A DNA stretch of 64,000 nt, from the NCBI RefSeq assembly GCF_030818075.1, contig NZ_JAUSZZ010000001.1:3162001-3226000 (forward strand), in the 5' to 3' direction. The stretch comes from Microbacterium proteolyticum (GTDB lineage: Bacteria; Actinomycetota; Actinomycetes; Actinomycetales; Microbacteriaceae). Shown here piece after piece: positions 24,883-33,790 of the stretch; within the stretch, counting starts at the first letter, position 1; each line of letters starts with the position of its first letter. The position numbers and the translations under genes are program-made. The notes below the pieces were generated by a model, which was given only the letters and a program-made list of their open reading frames with translations, was not told where the DNA came from and did no database searches.

Positions 24883-25059
24883 GCCGGGGGCGGGCGCGGG
24901 ATGCCGAGCGCCCGCGCGGTTCGCCGGGATCGCCCCTCGCTGACGCCAGCCTGCACCCTGCAGCTGTCGTGTCGGCGAGGAGCGATCCCGGGGCCGAGAC
25001 GGCGAACGTCGGTATCCTCCGCTCCGCCGTTGGGCCCGGGGCGCCCGGCGTCCCGGCAG
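24883..25059. other. Non-coding spacer before the 16-bp array
   Basis: No gene is supported between the acetyltransferase stop and the tandem array; the stretch is GC-rich with ordinary composition. Confidence 0.5.
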
Positions 25060-25139
25060 AACACCGGAACGCCGGAACGCACGAACACCGGAACGTACGA
25101 ACGCCGGAACATACGAACGCCGGAACGCTCAAACGCCGG
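25060..25139. repeat. 16-bp tandem array, five units
   Basis: Five consecutive 16-bp units with consensus aacgtacgaacgccgg cover 25060-25139 in register, with substitutions only. Each unit itself consists of two related octamers (aacg..cg). It lies just downstream of the broken DUF805 gene. Confidence 0.85.
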
Positions 25140-25172
25140 CCCCACGAGGGCAAGGGCGTTCGTGCGACCGGG

Positions 25173-25622
25173 TCAGGCGTCGAAGCGTGCGCCCCGCGGA
25201 TCGGAGGGAAGCAGCACGAAGACGAGCAGGATGATCGAGCCGACGATCGGGACGAAGACCATGAGGAGCCAGAGTCCACTCTTGTTCGCATCGTGCAGGC
25301 GACGCTCTGTCAGCGTGAGACCGGGCACGATGGTCGCGACAATTCAGGCGAGATAGAGCAGGGAGAGGACGGATCCGGCATCCGACGGCGCGGTCGCGGC
25401 GCCGGCTCCATCGACGGTCCGCCCCGCTGAGACCAGCACCAGCAGAGCAGTGCCGAGTGCAGCCATGACGATGGCGTTGACGAGCGCCCACCACCAGTAC
25501 TCACTGCGGCTGGCCCGCCCGTGGGATGTGAAGTACTTCCGGAAGAAGCGCTGGACGGCCGCGCTCAGCGGCGCCCCGTAGTAGGGCTGATCGAGTGGCA
25601 CGGCGCTCTGGAGCTGCGTCAT
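25173..25622 (-). pseudogene. DUF805 membrane protein with in-frame TGA
   Basis: A paralogue of the intact DUF805 gene. The 149-codon frame from the ATG at 25622 is open except for a TGA at 25344-25346, then continues in the same frame to a natural TGA at 25173. After the stop it reads IVATIVPGLTLTERRLHDAN and ends GARFDA, matching the intact copy, which has a Trp-rich VIWVVATIVP at this place. The stop thus most likely replaces a TGG Trp codon. Without suppression the product would lose the last 57 residues, including a membrane helix and the RLHDA loop. No other damage is visible, so the mutation is recent, a sequencing error, or a read-through site. Confidence 0.85.
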
Positions 25623-26067
25623 GTGTGTCCTCCTGACACGTGGCGAGTGGATCGAACACCGGCGGGCGCTGGTGCGGCCATAACGTAGCGACTCCGCGAC
25701 TTCCCGCGCTCGAAGTGTCGCGCCGCCTGTGGATAACCGACGCTCCCCGTCACGAACCACCTCCCCGCGGGCCGTGCAACCGCGGGCAACCCACTCGAGA
25801 CGACACCTCGCCGCCGGCCCGGCGCAGGCACAACCTCAGCGATCCGCGCCGGATCAGCGGCATCCAGGCCGAACGCGCCGAGATCGCGCGTATCGCTGAG
25901 GTCGTGACGCCACCCCTCGGCAACACCGGCCCCTCGGCAACACCCGCGCCACGGCAACACCAGCCCCACGGCAACACCCACCACCCCAGGGCAACACCCC
26001 GCCACGCCCCTCGCCCGCGCACACATCCGCGTCCCACGCCCACACCCCACCCCGATGACCCACGCAA
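25623..26067. repeat. Dispersed palindromic repeat family, locus 2, plus ggcaacacc array
   Basis: No gene is supported. A perfect 10-bp inverted repeat CCTCAGCGAT (25834-25843) / ATCGCTGAGG (25892-25901) encloses 48 bases; it is the same motif as at 22.5 and 33.3 kb. Directly after it, five copies of ggcaacacc at 17-20 bp spacing run from about 25919 to 26000. Confidence 0.75.
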
Positions 26068-26100
26068 AACGCCCCGACCCCCACAGGGGACCGGGGCGTT
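26068..26100 (-). terminator. Terminator of the parA-der operon
   Basis: A perfect 9-bp inverted repeat aacgccccg (26068-26076) / cggggcgtt (26092-26100) lies 15 bases behind the der stop and is followed on the minus strand by a short T-poor tail (ttgcgtggg). Confidence 0.8.
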
Positions 26101-26114
26101 CGTCGCGGCCGACG

Positions 26115-27638
26115 TCAGCGCTGGCGCTTCTCGCGGATGCGCATGTTCAGCACGATCGGCGAGCCCTCGAAGCCGTAGATCTCGCGCAGACGCCGCTGGA
26201 TGAACCGGCGGTAGCCCGGGTCGAGGAACCCGGTCGTGAACAGCACGAATGTGGGCGGACGCGTCGCCGCCTGCGTGCCGAACAGGATGCGGGGCTGCTT
26301 GCCGCCGCGGAGCGGGTGCGGGTGCTCGGCGACGAGCTCCGACAGGAAGGCGTTGAACTTGCCGGTCGGGATGCGGGTGTCCCACGACTCGAGCGCCTGC
26401 TCGAGCGCCGGCACGAGCTTGTCGAGGTGGCGGCCGGTGCGGGCCGAGATGTTCACGCGCGGAGCCCACGCGACGTGCGCGAGATCCTGCTCGATCTCGC
26501 GCTCGAGGTAGCGGCGACGGTCCTGGTTCTCCATGTCGTCGTCGTTCAGGCGGTCCCACTTGTTGAACGCCAGCACGAGAGCGCGACCCGACTCGAGCAC
26601 GAGGTCGATGATGTTGAGGTCTTGCACGCTGATGGGCTGCGACACGTCGAGCACGACGACCGCGACCTCGCTCTTCTCCAGCGCCGTCGAGGTGCGGAGG
26701 GAGGCGTAGAAGTCGGCGCCCTGCGACAGGTGCACGCGACGACGGATGCCGGCGGTGTCGACCAGCGTCCAGAGCTTGCCGCCGAGCTCGACGACCTCGT
26801 CGACGGGGTCGCGGGTGGTGCCGGCGAGCTCGTTGACGACGACGCGCTCCTCGCCCGCCGCCTTGTTGAGCAGCGACGACTTGCCGACGTTCGGGCGGCC
26901 GAGGATCGCCACGCGGCGCGGGCCGCCGATCTCGTACTTCGCCACCGCCGAGACCTCCGGCAGCACCTTCATGATCTCGTCGAGCAGGTCGGCCACGCCA
27001 CGGCCGTGGATGGCCGAGACCGGGTGCGGCTCGCCGAGGCCGAGGTTCCACAGGGCCGTCGCCTCGGGCTCCTGGCGGGCGTCGTCCACCTTGTTGGCGA
27101 CAAGGAACACCGGCTTCTTGCTCTTGCGCAGCAGTCGCACGACGTGCTCGTCGGTCGAGGTGGCGCCCACCGTGGCATCCACCACGAAGAGCACGATGTC
27201 GGCCAGGTCGATGGCGACCTCGGCCTGGGCCGCGACGGAGCGGTCGATGCCGCGCGCGTCGGGCTCCCAGCCGCCGGTGTCGACCAGCGAGAAGCGGCGG
27301 TCGAGCCACTCGGCCTTGTAGGTCACGCGGTCGCGGGTGACGCCGGGGGTGTCTTCCACGACGGCCTCACGGCGACCGAGGATGCGGTTCACGAGCGCCG
27401 ACTTGCCGACGTTCGGGCGACCGACGATCGCGACCACCGGCAGCGCCGGCAGGAACTCGATCGCGCCCTCGCCCGACGCGAGGCCGGCGAGCAGCTCGGC
27501 ATCCTCCTCGTCGAGGTCGAAGTCCTCGAGCCCCGCGCGCAGCGCCTGCGCGCGCTGCTCGGCCAGAACCTCGTCGAGCTCGGCCATCTTCTCGGCGAGC
27601 TGGTCGGGCCCGCCTTCGTACTCGTCTTCAACGCCCAT
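26115..27638 (-). CDS. der: Ribosome biogenesis GTPase Der (EngA)
   Basis: A 507-residue double GTPase. The first G domain starts at [16 protein letters not shown] (about residue 70), with its switch TPGVTRD and the NKVD motif. The second starts at [16 protein letters not shown] (about 245), with [10 protein letters not shown] and NKWD. The C-terminal KH-like domain includes [15 protein letters not shown] and [16 protein letters not shown]. An acidic 65-residue N-terminal extension is typical of actinobacterial Der. It acts in 50S subunit maturation in the cytoplasm. Its start overlaps the end of cmk by 11 bases, so translation is probably coupled; it is the last gene of the operon. Confidence 0.97.
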   Translation of the reverse strand: MGVEDEYEGGPDQLAEKMAELDEVLAEQRAQALRAGLEDFDLDEEDAELLAGLASGEGAIEFLPALPVVAIVGRPNVGKSALVNRILGRREAVVEDTPGVTRDRVTYKAEWLDRRFSLVDTGGWEPDARGIDRSVAAQAEVAIDLADIVLFVVDATVGATSTDEHVVRLLRKSKKPVFLVANKVDDARQEPEATALWNLGLGEPHPVSAIHGRGVADLLDEIMKVLPEVSAVAKYEIGGPRRVAILGRPNVGKSSLLNKAAGEERVVVNELAGTTRDPVDEVVELGGKLWTLVDTAGIRRRVHLSQGADFYASLRTSTALEKSEVAVVVLDVSQPISVQDLNIIDLVLESGRALVLAFNKWDRLNDDDMENQDRRRYLEREIEQDLAHVAWAPRVNISARTGRHLDKLVPALEQALESWDTRIPTGKFNAFLSELVAEHPHPLRGGKQPRILFGTQAATRPPTFVLFTTGFLDPGYRRFIQRRLREIYGFEGSPIVLNMRIREKRQR

Positions 27639-28353
27639 CGCGGGCTCCCATCGTGGAGTCGACGACGCTCAAGACGGCGTCGACGGTCTGTTCGAAATCA
27701 AGGTGGGTCGAATCGACCACCTGCACACCGGGGGCGGCGGTCAGGAAATCGACGACCGTGGAATCGGCGGCGTCGCGCTTGTGGAGGGCGGCGGCGACCT
27801 TCGCGGCATCCTGGTTCGTGAGCTCTTTGCTGCGGCGCGCGGCCCGCACCTCGGGAGCTGCCGTCAGCAGGATGCGCACGGGAGCGTCGGGGTAGACGAC
27901 CGTGGTGATGTCGCGACCCTCGACCACCACACCGCGAAGACCCGAGGATGCCACGAGCCGGCGGAACAGCTCGTTCACCGCCTTGCGCACCGGGGCGACG
28001 CGGGCCACGCCGCTCACGGCGTCGGTCACGCGCGGCTCGCGGATCGCGGTGGTCACGTCGACGTCGCCGACGCGCACCCATCGGTCGTCGGTGTCGAGCG
28101 AGATGGCGTAGTGGAAGTCGCCGAAGACCTCGAGCACGGCGGTGGAGTCCGAGGTGTCGACCCCGTGTTCGAGCGCGTGCCAGGCGAGCGCGCGGTACGC
28201 AGCTCCCGTGTCGAGGAAGCCGTAGCCGAGACGGCCGGCCGTGGCCTTCGAGACGCTCGACTTGCCGCTCCCGGCGGGTCCGTCCAGGGCGATGACCACG
28301 GGCGTGGACTCCGCGACGGCGGGAGTGGTGGCGGCGGGGGTGGACTCAGTCAT
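27628..28353 (-). CDS. cmk: (d)CMP kinase
   Basis: A 241-residue cytidylate kinase. The P-loop [13 protein letters not shown] is at about residues 25-37; [13 protein letters not shown] and [20 protein letters not shown] are the CMP-binding segments; [12 protein letters not shown] leads into the lid. It phosphorylates CMP and dCMP with ATP. A 20-residue Thr/Ala/Pro N-terminal tail precedes the core. Its start overlaps the end of tyrA by 8 bases and its end overlaps der by 11, consistent with one polycistronic message. The longer upstream frame belongs to the tyrA region and is not used. Confidence 0.96.
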   Translation of the reverse strand: MTESTPAATTPAVAESTPVVIALDGPAGSGKSSVSKATAGRLGYGFLDTGAAYRALAWHALEHGVDTSDSTAVLEVFGDFHYAISLDTDDRWVRVGDVDVTTAIREPRVTDAVSGVARVAPVRKAVNELFRRLVASSGLRGVVVEGRDITTVVYPDAPVRILLTAAPEVRAARRSKELTNQDAAKVAAALHKRDAADSTVVDFLTAAPGVQVVDSTHLDFEQTVDAVLSVVDSTMGARDGR

Positions 28354-29479
28354 GGGTGGTGCTCGCAATCCGCCATCCGCGCTGCTGAAGTCCGTCGACG
28401 GCACGCCGGACGGCGTCGGGAACGACGCTGATCTCGGCGAGACCGAACGGTGCTCCGGGCGAGTGCTCGAGGCGCAGGTCTTCGACGTTGACGTCGAGGT
28501 CGCCGAGCTCGCCGAAGAGGCGGCCCAGCTGGCCGGAGGTGTCGTCGACCATGACGACGAAGCTGTCGAAACGGCGGTTCTGGCCGTGCTTGCCGGGCAG
28601 GCGCTCGACGCCCTCGTTGCCACGGCGGATGGTGTCGGCGACCGCGCGGCGGGCGCCCGGCACGTCGGGGTCGCGCAGCGCATCGGCGACATCGGAGAGG
28701 TCGGCGGCGAGGCGGTCGAGCACGTCGACCACGGGCGCCGCGTTCGCGCCGAGGATCTGTACCCAGAGCTCCGGGGCGGATGCCGCGATGCGGGTGGTGT
28801 CGCGCACCCCCTGCCCCGCGAGACGGAGCGAGCCGTCGGGGGCCTCCACGAAGCGCCCGGCGAGCAGGCTCGCCACGAGCTGCGGCACGTGCGACATGAG
28901 CGCGACCGACTCGTCGTGCTCCTCAGGGGTCATCTCGATGAGCGTGGCACCGAGGTCGAGGGCGAGGCCCTCCACCAGCGACAGGTCGTGCGCCGAGGTC
29001 TCGCCGTCGCGGCAGACGACCCACGGACGCCCGACGAAGATGTCGGCGCGGGCCGAGATCGCTCCCCCGCGCTCACGCCCGGCCATGGGGTGCGAGCCGA
29101 TGTAGTGCGTGAGGTCGACGCCGCGGCCGCGCAGGGTGCGCAGCGGCTCCAGCTTCACGCTCGCGACGTCGGTGACGACGGCATCCGGGAACGCCTCGAG
29201 CTCGCGCTGCACGACGTCGGCCGTGACGTCGGGCGGAACGGCCACCACGATGAGCGACGGGCTGTCGTCAGGGCGCTCGGCACGGCCGGCACCGTAGTCG
29301 ATCGCGAGGCGCAGCTGCGAGGGCGAGGCGTCGACGAGCACGACGTCGACGCCGAGCGCCGTGAGAGCGTGCCCGATGCTCGCGCCGAGCAGTCCCGAGC
29401 CGACGATGCGCACCGTCCCGCTCGTGCGGGTCGCCAAAGGCCCGGCCGCGCGCGCGGACGTTCCGTTCGGTTCGCTCAT
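28346..29479 (-). CDS. tyrA: Prephenate dehydrogenase with C-terminal ACT domain
   Basis: A 377-residue enzyme. The NAD(P) site [17 protein letters not shown] is at about residues 23-39. [12 protein letters not shown] (about 135-146) carries the catalytic His and Gly-rich substrate loop, with the SHVPQLVAS helix downstream. The last 75 residues ([20 protein letters not shown]) form an ACT domain for tyrosine feedback. It converts prephenate to 4-hydroxyphenylpyruvate in tyrosine synthesis. The start is the ATG at 29479, 55 bp downstream of rluB; its end overlaps cmk by 8 bases. Confidence 0.95.
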   Translation of the reverse strand: MSEPNGTSARAAGPLATRTSGTVRIVGSGLLGASIGHALTALGVDVVLVDASPSQLRLAIDYGAGRAERPDDSPSLIVVAVPPDVTADVVQRELEAFPDAVVTDVASVKLEPLRTLRGRGVDLTHYIGSHPMAGRERGGAISARADIFVGRPWVVCRDGETSAHDLSLVEGLALDLGATLIEMTPEEHDESVALMSHVPQLVASLLAGRFVEAPDGSLRLAGQGVRDTTRIAASAPELWVQILGANAAPVVDVLDRLAADLSDVADALRDPDVPGARRAVADTIRRGNEGVERLPGKHGQNRRFDSFVVMVDDTSGQLGRLFGELGDLDVNVEDLRLEHSPGAPFGLAEISVVPDAVRRAVDGLQQRGWRIASTTHD

Positions 29480-29534
29480 CGGGTCTCCTGCTGCCCTGGG
29501 CGGCGCCTGGACCGCCGCGACGTGCCCGCGAGGC

Positions 29535-30359
29535 TCACTCCGCCGGAGTGTCGCCGTCTCGACGAGACAGCGTGAGCAGGGCACCGCGTTCTACTGTAGT
29601 CAACTCGCGCGCCTTGCCCACCGGGAGTGTTCCCAGGTGAAGGGGGCCGAACTGCCGCCGCACGAGCTCGACCACCGGATGGCCGACCTCCGCCATCATG
29701 CGGCGCACGATCCGGTTCTTGCCCGAGTGCAGCGTCAGCTCCACCAGGCTCTCGCCGCGCGACGAGTCGAGCAGGCGCGCCTTGTCGGCCGCGATCCGTC
29801 CGTCCTCGAGCTCCACGCCCTTGAGCAGGCGCTGGATCGTCTGCGGCAGCACCTGGCCCTCGACCTTGGCGATGTACACCTTGGTCACCCCGAACTTCGG
29901 GTGCGCGAGCACGTGCGCGAGGTCGCCGTCGTTGGTCAGCACGAGAAGGCCCGAGGTGTCGGCATCCAGTCGTCCGACGTTGAACAGGCGCTCGTCCCAG
30001 TCCTTCGTGTAGCGGCGCAGGTCGGGGCGGCCACGGTCGTCGCTCATCGAGCTCACGACGCCGGTGGGCTTGTTCAGGATGACGTAGCGCTTCGAGGAGT
30101 CGAGCTGGATGGCGGTGCCGTCGACGTCGACGAGGTCGCGCTCCGGGTCGATGCGCGAGCCCAGTTCGGTGACCACGACGCCGTTCACCCGCACGCGCCC
30201 CTCGACGATCATCTGCTCGGAGACGCGGCGCGACGCCACCCCGGCGTTCGCCAGCACCTTCTGCAGGCGGACGCCCTCGGCATCCCCGGTCGCTGAGCCC
30301 CCGCCCCCGGTCGCTGAGCCTGCGCCCCCGGTCGCTGAGCCTGTCGAAGCGTCACTCAT
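29535..30359 (-). CDS. rluB: 23S rRNA pseudouridine synthase RluB-type
   Basis: A 274-residue pseudouridine synthase. The S4 domain is VRLQKVLANAGVASRRVSEQ (about residues 30-49). The catalytic motif GRLDADTSGLLVLTNDG (about 128-144) contains the active Asp. SGKNRIVRRMMAEVGHPV is the family's C-terminal signature. It likely modifies U2605 of 23S rRNA. The first 28 residues are translated from a 21-bp tandem repeat (GSATGGA, GSATGGG, GSATGDA), whose first unit also includes the dispersed element cttcgacaggctcagcgacc. Start ATG and scpB stop overlap in ATGA, so translation is coupled. Confidence 0.95.
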   Translation of the reverse strand: MSDASTGSATGGAGSATGGGGSATGDAEGVRLQKVLANAGVASRRVSEQMIVEGRVRVNGVVVTELGSRIDPERDLVDVDGTAIQLDSSKRYVILNKPTGVVSSMSDDRGRPDLRRYTKDWDERLFNVGRLDADTSGLLVLTNDGDLAHVLAHPKFGVTKVYIAKVEGQVLPQTIQRLLKGVELEDGRIAADKARLLDSSRGESLVELTLHSGKNRIVRRMMAEVGHPVVELVRRQFGPLHLGTLPVGKARELTTVERGALLTLSRRDGDTPAE

Positions 30360-31015
30360 CTCAAAACCTCTCCGTCGAATCCGTCCGAGCCGTCGTCGAG
30401 CAACGGCGAGATGTGCGGCAGCTCATCGAGCGAGTTGATGCCGAGGTGCACCAGCAACTGGTCGGTGGTGCCGTAGTGGATGGCGCCCGTATCGGGGTCG
30501 GTGAACACCTCGGTGATCAGCCCGCGGGCGAGCAGCGTGCGGACGACCGAGTCGACGTTCACCGCGCGGATGGATGCCACCTGCCCCCGCGTGACGGGCT
30601 GCTTGTACGCGATGACCGCCAGGGTCTCCAGCGCCGCCTGCGACAAGCGCGAGGGCGCCTGCGTGGTGACGAACTCGCCGACCACGTCGTCGTACTCCTC
30701 GCGGACGTACAGACGCCAGCCGCCGCCGACCTCGCGCAACTCGAAACCGCGGACGGGACCCCCGGTCTGACCGTCGTAATCGGCGACGAGACCCTCGATG
30801 GCCTGACGCACGGCCGGCACGGGCGCGGCCACCGCAGCGGCCAGGCTCACGAGGCTCTGCGGCTCGTCGACGACGAGGAGGATCGCCTCGAGGCGACGGG
30901 CCACGGATGCCGCATCGCTCGGGCGCGGGGCGCGCTCGGCGGTCTGCACCACGGCGACGGGCACGGGGGTGTCCGCCGACGGCACATCGGACGTGGGAGG
31001 GGTGTCAGCGGTCAT
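30356..31015 (-). CDS. scpB: Segregation and condensation protein B
   Basis: A 219-residue protein with two winged-helix domains: SVARRLEAILLVVDEPQSLV (about 43-62) begins the first, and LSQAALETLAVIAYKQPVTRG (about 130-150) with RALLARGLITEV-like sequence forms the second. ScpB dimers bind ScpA and control SMC condensin. A 40-residue Thr/Pro/Ala tail precedes the core. The start at 31015 overlaps the scpA stop by 11 bases and was preferred to an upstream in-frame ATG at 31045 inside scpA. Confidence 0.95.
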   Translation of the reverse strand: MTADTPPTSDVPSADTPVPVAVVQTAERAPRPSDAASVARRLEAILLVVDEPQSLVSLAAAVAAPVPAVRQAIEGLVADYDGQTGGPVRGFELREVGGGWRLYVREEYDDVVGEFVTTQAPSRLSQAALETLAVIAYKQPVTRGQVASIRAVNVDSVVRTLLARGLITEVFTDPDTGAIHYGTTDQLLVHLGINSLDELPHISPLLDDGSDGFDGEVLR

Positions 31016-32186
31016 AGTCGGCTCCGAGGGCGGCGAGGTTCTCATCCGACCACCTCTCGGCGGTCCAGCGCAGGGTCAGCTCCCCCAACGGTTCGAGCTG
31101 TTCGAACGACAGCGCCGCGTGGCGGTAGAGCTCGAGGATCGACAGGAACCGCGCGACGACGACCCCCGTCTCGCTCACGCCGGCGACGAGGTCGCGGAAG
31201 TTCAGGGTGCCCGCCGAGCGCAGCAGCGTCACGACGATCGCGGCCTGCTCGCGGATGCTCACGAGCGGCGCATGCAGGTGGTCGAGCCCGACCGTGGGGA
31301 TCTGCTTCGGAGACAGGGCGACGACCGCGAGGGCGGCGAAGTCGTCGGCGCTGAGCGTCCACTTCAGCTCCGGCACGGCGCTGCGGTACTTCTCGTCGAG
31401 CCGCACGGTGCGGGTGTGCCGCTTGTCTTCGCGCTGCAGGCAGCGGGCGAACCACGCCGACACCTCCTTGAACGCCCGGTACTGCAGCAGGCGGGCGAAC
31501 AGCAGGTCGCGGGCCTCCAGCAGCGCCACCGACTCGGCATCCACCAGCTCGCCCTGCGGCAGGAGCCCGGCGATCTTCATGTCGAGCAGCGTCGCCGCCA
31601 CGACGAGGAACTCGGACGCCTCGTCGAGGTCGCCGTCCGGCCCCATCAGGCGCAGATACGCGATGAATTCGTCGGTCACACGGCTGAGCGCGACCTCGGT
31701 GATGTCGAGCTCGGCGCGCGAGATGAGGGTGAGCAGCAGGTCGAACGGGCCGTCGAAGACGGGAAGCGTGACGCGGAAGCCCGCGGGGCTCGGGGCGCCG
31801 GACCCTTCGACAGGCTCAGGGATCGACTCCGGCTCAGGGACCGACTGCGGCTCGAAGGCCTCGGACCCGAGGGGGCTGAGCTTGTCGAAGCCCCCGGGGC
31901 TCGGGGAGTCGGACCCTTCGACAGGCTCAGGGACCGACTGCGGCTCAGGGACCGACTGCGGCTCGAAGGCCTCGGACCCGAGGGGGCTGAGCTTGTCGAA
32001 GCCCCCGGGGCTCGGGGAGTCGGACCCTTCGACAGGCTCAGGGACCGACTGCGGCTCAGGGACCGACTGCGGCTCGAAGGCCTCGGACCCGAGGGGGCTG
32101 AGCTCGTCGAAGCCCCCGGAACCGGCCGCTTCGATGGACACGCCGACCGGCGTGTCGGCGAGGGTGTCGTCAGGCGACGGCGCCAC
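31005..32186 (-). CDS. scpA: Segregation and condensation protein A (kleisin) with translated repeat insert
   Basis: A 393-residue kleisin starting at GTG (32186), which overlaps the parA stop by 17 bases; no ATG precedes the core. The ScpA core begins only at about residue 137 (RVTLPVFDGPFDLLLTLISR), continues with LDITEVALSRVTDEFIAYL, and ends with a C-terminal winged helix (FLSILELYRHAALSFEQLEP). Residues 24-134 are three near-identical 37-residue blocks (GGFDKLSPLGSEAFEPQSVP, then EPQSVPEPVEGSDSPSP). Typical ScpA has a core of about 250-280 residues, so this adds a long flexible acidic/Pro-rich N-terminal arm. It links the SMC heads with ScpB in chromosome segregation. Confidence 0.95.
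   Translation of the reverse strand: MAPSPDDTLADTPVGVSIEAAGSGGFDELSPLGSEAFEPQSVPEPQSVPEPVEGSDSPSPGGFDKLSPLGSEAFEPQSVPEPQSVPEPVEGSDSPSPGGFDKLSPLGSEAFEPQSVPEPESIPEPVEGSGAPSPAGFRVTLPVFDGPFDLLLTLISRAELDITEVALSRVTDEFIAYLRLMGPDGDLDEASEFLVVAATLLDMKIAGLLPQGELVDAESVALLEARDLLFARLLQYRAFKEVSAWFARCLQREDKRHTRTVRLDEKYRSAVPELKWTLSADDFAALAVVALSPKQIPTVGLDHLHAPLVSIREQAAIVVTLLRSAGTLNFRDLVAGVSETGVVVARFLSILELYRHAALSFEQLEPLGELTLRWTAERWSDENLAALGADYDR
31785..32117. repeat. Three 111-bp repeats inside scpA (ttcgacaggctcag palindrome family)
   Basis: Three tandem 111-bp units, each beginning ggcttcgacaagctcag-like and ending ctgagcctgtcgaaggg on the coding strand. The two ends are inverted repeats (CTTCGACaaGCTCAG / CTGAGCctGTCGAAG), and ggtccctgagccgcagtc is itself doubled in each unit. 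The length is a multiple of 3, so the scpA frame is kept. The same core occurs at the start of rluB (30296-30355). Similar cttcgacaggctcag elements are common extragenic repeats in many bacteria. Confidence 0.9.
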
Positions 32187-33072
32187 GGGCGACCAGCTCC
32201 CGCGCCAGCCGCAGGTAGGCCTGCGCGGCGGCGTGCTCGGGCGCGAACTCCGTGATCGGCATGCCCGACACCGAGGCATCCGGGAACTTCACCGTGCGAC
32301 CGATGACCGTCTCGAGCACGTCGTCGCCGAATGCCTCCACCACGCGCTCGAGCACCTCGCGCGAGTGCAGCGTACGGGGGTCGTACATCGTGGCGAGCAC
32401 GCCGTCGAGCTCGATCGCGGGATTGAGGCGGTCGCGCACCTTGTCGATCGTCTCGACCAGCAGCGCGACACCACGCAGGGCGAAGAACTCGCACTCGAGC
32501 GGGATCAGCACGCCGTGCGCCGCGGTGAGGGCATTGACGGTCAGCAGGCCCAACGAGGGCTGGCAGTCGATGAGGATGACGTCGTAATCGGACGCGACCT
32601 TGCGCAGCACCCGCGCCAGGATCGTCTCGCGCGCGACCTCGTTGACGAGGTGCACCTCGGCCGCCGACAGGTCGATGTTCGCCGGGATGACGTCGAGCCC
32701 CTCGACCCGCGTCTCCACGATGACCTCGTGCGGGTCGCGCTTGGTGTCGAGGAGGAGGTCGTAGATGGTGGCGGCGTCGTGCGTCTGGATGCCGAGACCC
32801 GCCGACAGTGCGCCCTGCGGGTCGAAGTCGATCGCGAGCACGCGACGGCCGTAGCCGGCGAGGGAGGCGGCCAGGTTGATGGTGGTCGTCGTCTTGCCGA
32901 CGCCGCCCTTCTGGTTGCACAGCGCGATGATGCGGGCGGGCCCGTGTCCGTCGAGCGGCTTGGGGGTGGGGAACCCCTGGTAGGGGCGTCCGGTGGGGCC
33001 GAGGATGACCTCGTCTGCGCCCGTCTTCGTGCCCTTCGTGCTCGCCGACACCGATACTCCCGCCTTCGTCAT
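32170..33072 (-). CDS. parA: ParA-family chromosome partitioning ATPase next to scpAB
   Basis: A 300-residue deviant Walker-type ATPase. The P-loop CNQKGGVGKTTTTINLAASL (about residues 51-70) has the signature Lys; AIDFDPQGALSAGLG is the Walker A' region, and LIDCQPSLGLLTVNAL the Walker B. A 40-residue basic/Gly-rich N-terminal tail may bind DNA or partners. This Soj-type gene upstream of scpAB is conserved in actinobacteria; its partner ParB is not in the window. It heads the operon. Upstream lies 690 bp of repeat sequence, which must include the promoter. Confidence 0.93.
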   Translation of the reverse strand: MTKAGVSVSASTKGTKTGADEVILGPTGRPYQGFPTPKPLDGHGPARIIALCNQKGGVGKTTTTINLAASLAGYGRRVLAIDFDPQGALSAGLGIQTHDAATIYDLLLDTKRDPHEVIVETRVEGLDVIPANIDLSAAEVHLVNEVARETILARVLRKVASDYDVILIDCQPSLGLLTVNALTAAHGVLIPLECEFFALRGVALLVETIDKVRDRLNPAIELDGVLATMYDPRTLHSREVLERVVEAFGDDVLETVIGRTVKFPDASVSGMPITEFAPEHAAAQAYLRLARELVARGAVA

Positions 33073-33180
33073 AACGTCGTCGAGTCTAACCGCCGCCCGG
33101 TCCGCCGCCCGGCGTGACCCGCGGGTCCCCGCATCCGGTTCCCCCGCATCCGGTCCCCCGCGCCGGGTCACCCGACAAGG

Positions 33181-33790
33181 TGCTCGAGCCCGCCGAGCGA
33201 GCCCTCAACACGCCCCCCACCCCGAACACAACCTCCGCGATGCGCACAACCTCAGCCCGAAACCCCCGAGACCAACCGACATTGCGCGCATCGCCGACTT
33301 CACGCACACGCCGAAGCACCCGCCGGGCGGCGAGGCTCAGCGGACTTCGCGTGAATCGCCGAGTTCACGCACGCGCCGAACCACCCGCCGAGACCCCCCG
33401 AACCCGCCGAGCCGGCCCACAACACGCCCCCGCCGCGCACACAACCTCCGCGATGCGCACAACCTCAGCCCGAAACCCCCGAGACCAACCGACATTGCGC
33501 GCATCGCCGAGTTCACGCACGCGCCGAACCACCCGCCGAGACTCCCCGAACCCGCCGAGCCGGCCCACAACACGCCCCCGCCGCGCACACAACCTCCGCG
33601 ATGCGCACAACCTCAGCCCCAAACCCCCGAGACCAACCGACATTGCGCGCATCCCCGACCTCACGCACGCACCCAACCACCCGCCGAGTGGCGAGGCTCA
33701 GCGGACTTCGCGCGAATCGCCGAGTTCACGCACGCACCCAACCACCCGCCGAGCGGCGAGGCTCAGCGGACTTCGCGCGAATCGCCGACC
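33181..33790. repeat. Dispersed palindromic repeat family, locus 3 (three A units, three B units)
   Basis: No gene is supported from 33073 to 33762. Unit A (about 100 bp; copies near 33231, 33441 and 33591) contains ctccgcgatgcgc and, 37 bp on, gcgcgcatcgccgag, which pair as an inverted repeat, with cctcagcccgaaacccccga between. Unit B (about 57 bp; copies near 33319, 33681 and 33743) has cgaggctcagcggacttcgc then gcgaatcgccgagttcacgc. The last B copy forms the 3' end of the DUF4184 gene. A and B share the cgccgagttcacgcacgc end. Confidence 0.85.

Noticed and set aside
25344..25346. TGA as selenocysteine codon in the DUF805 copy
   Set aside because: The intact paralogue points to Trp, no Sec-type context is known in this family and no SECIS-like hairpin is evident.
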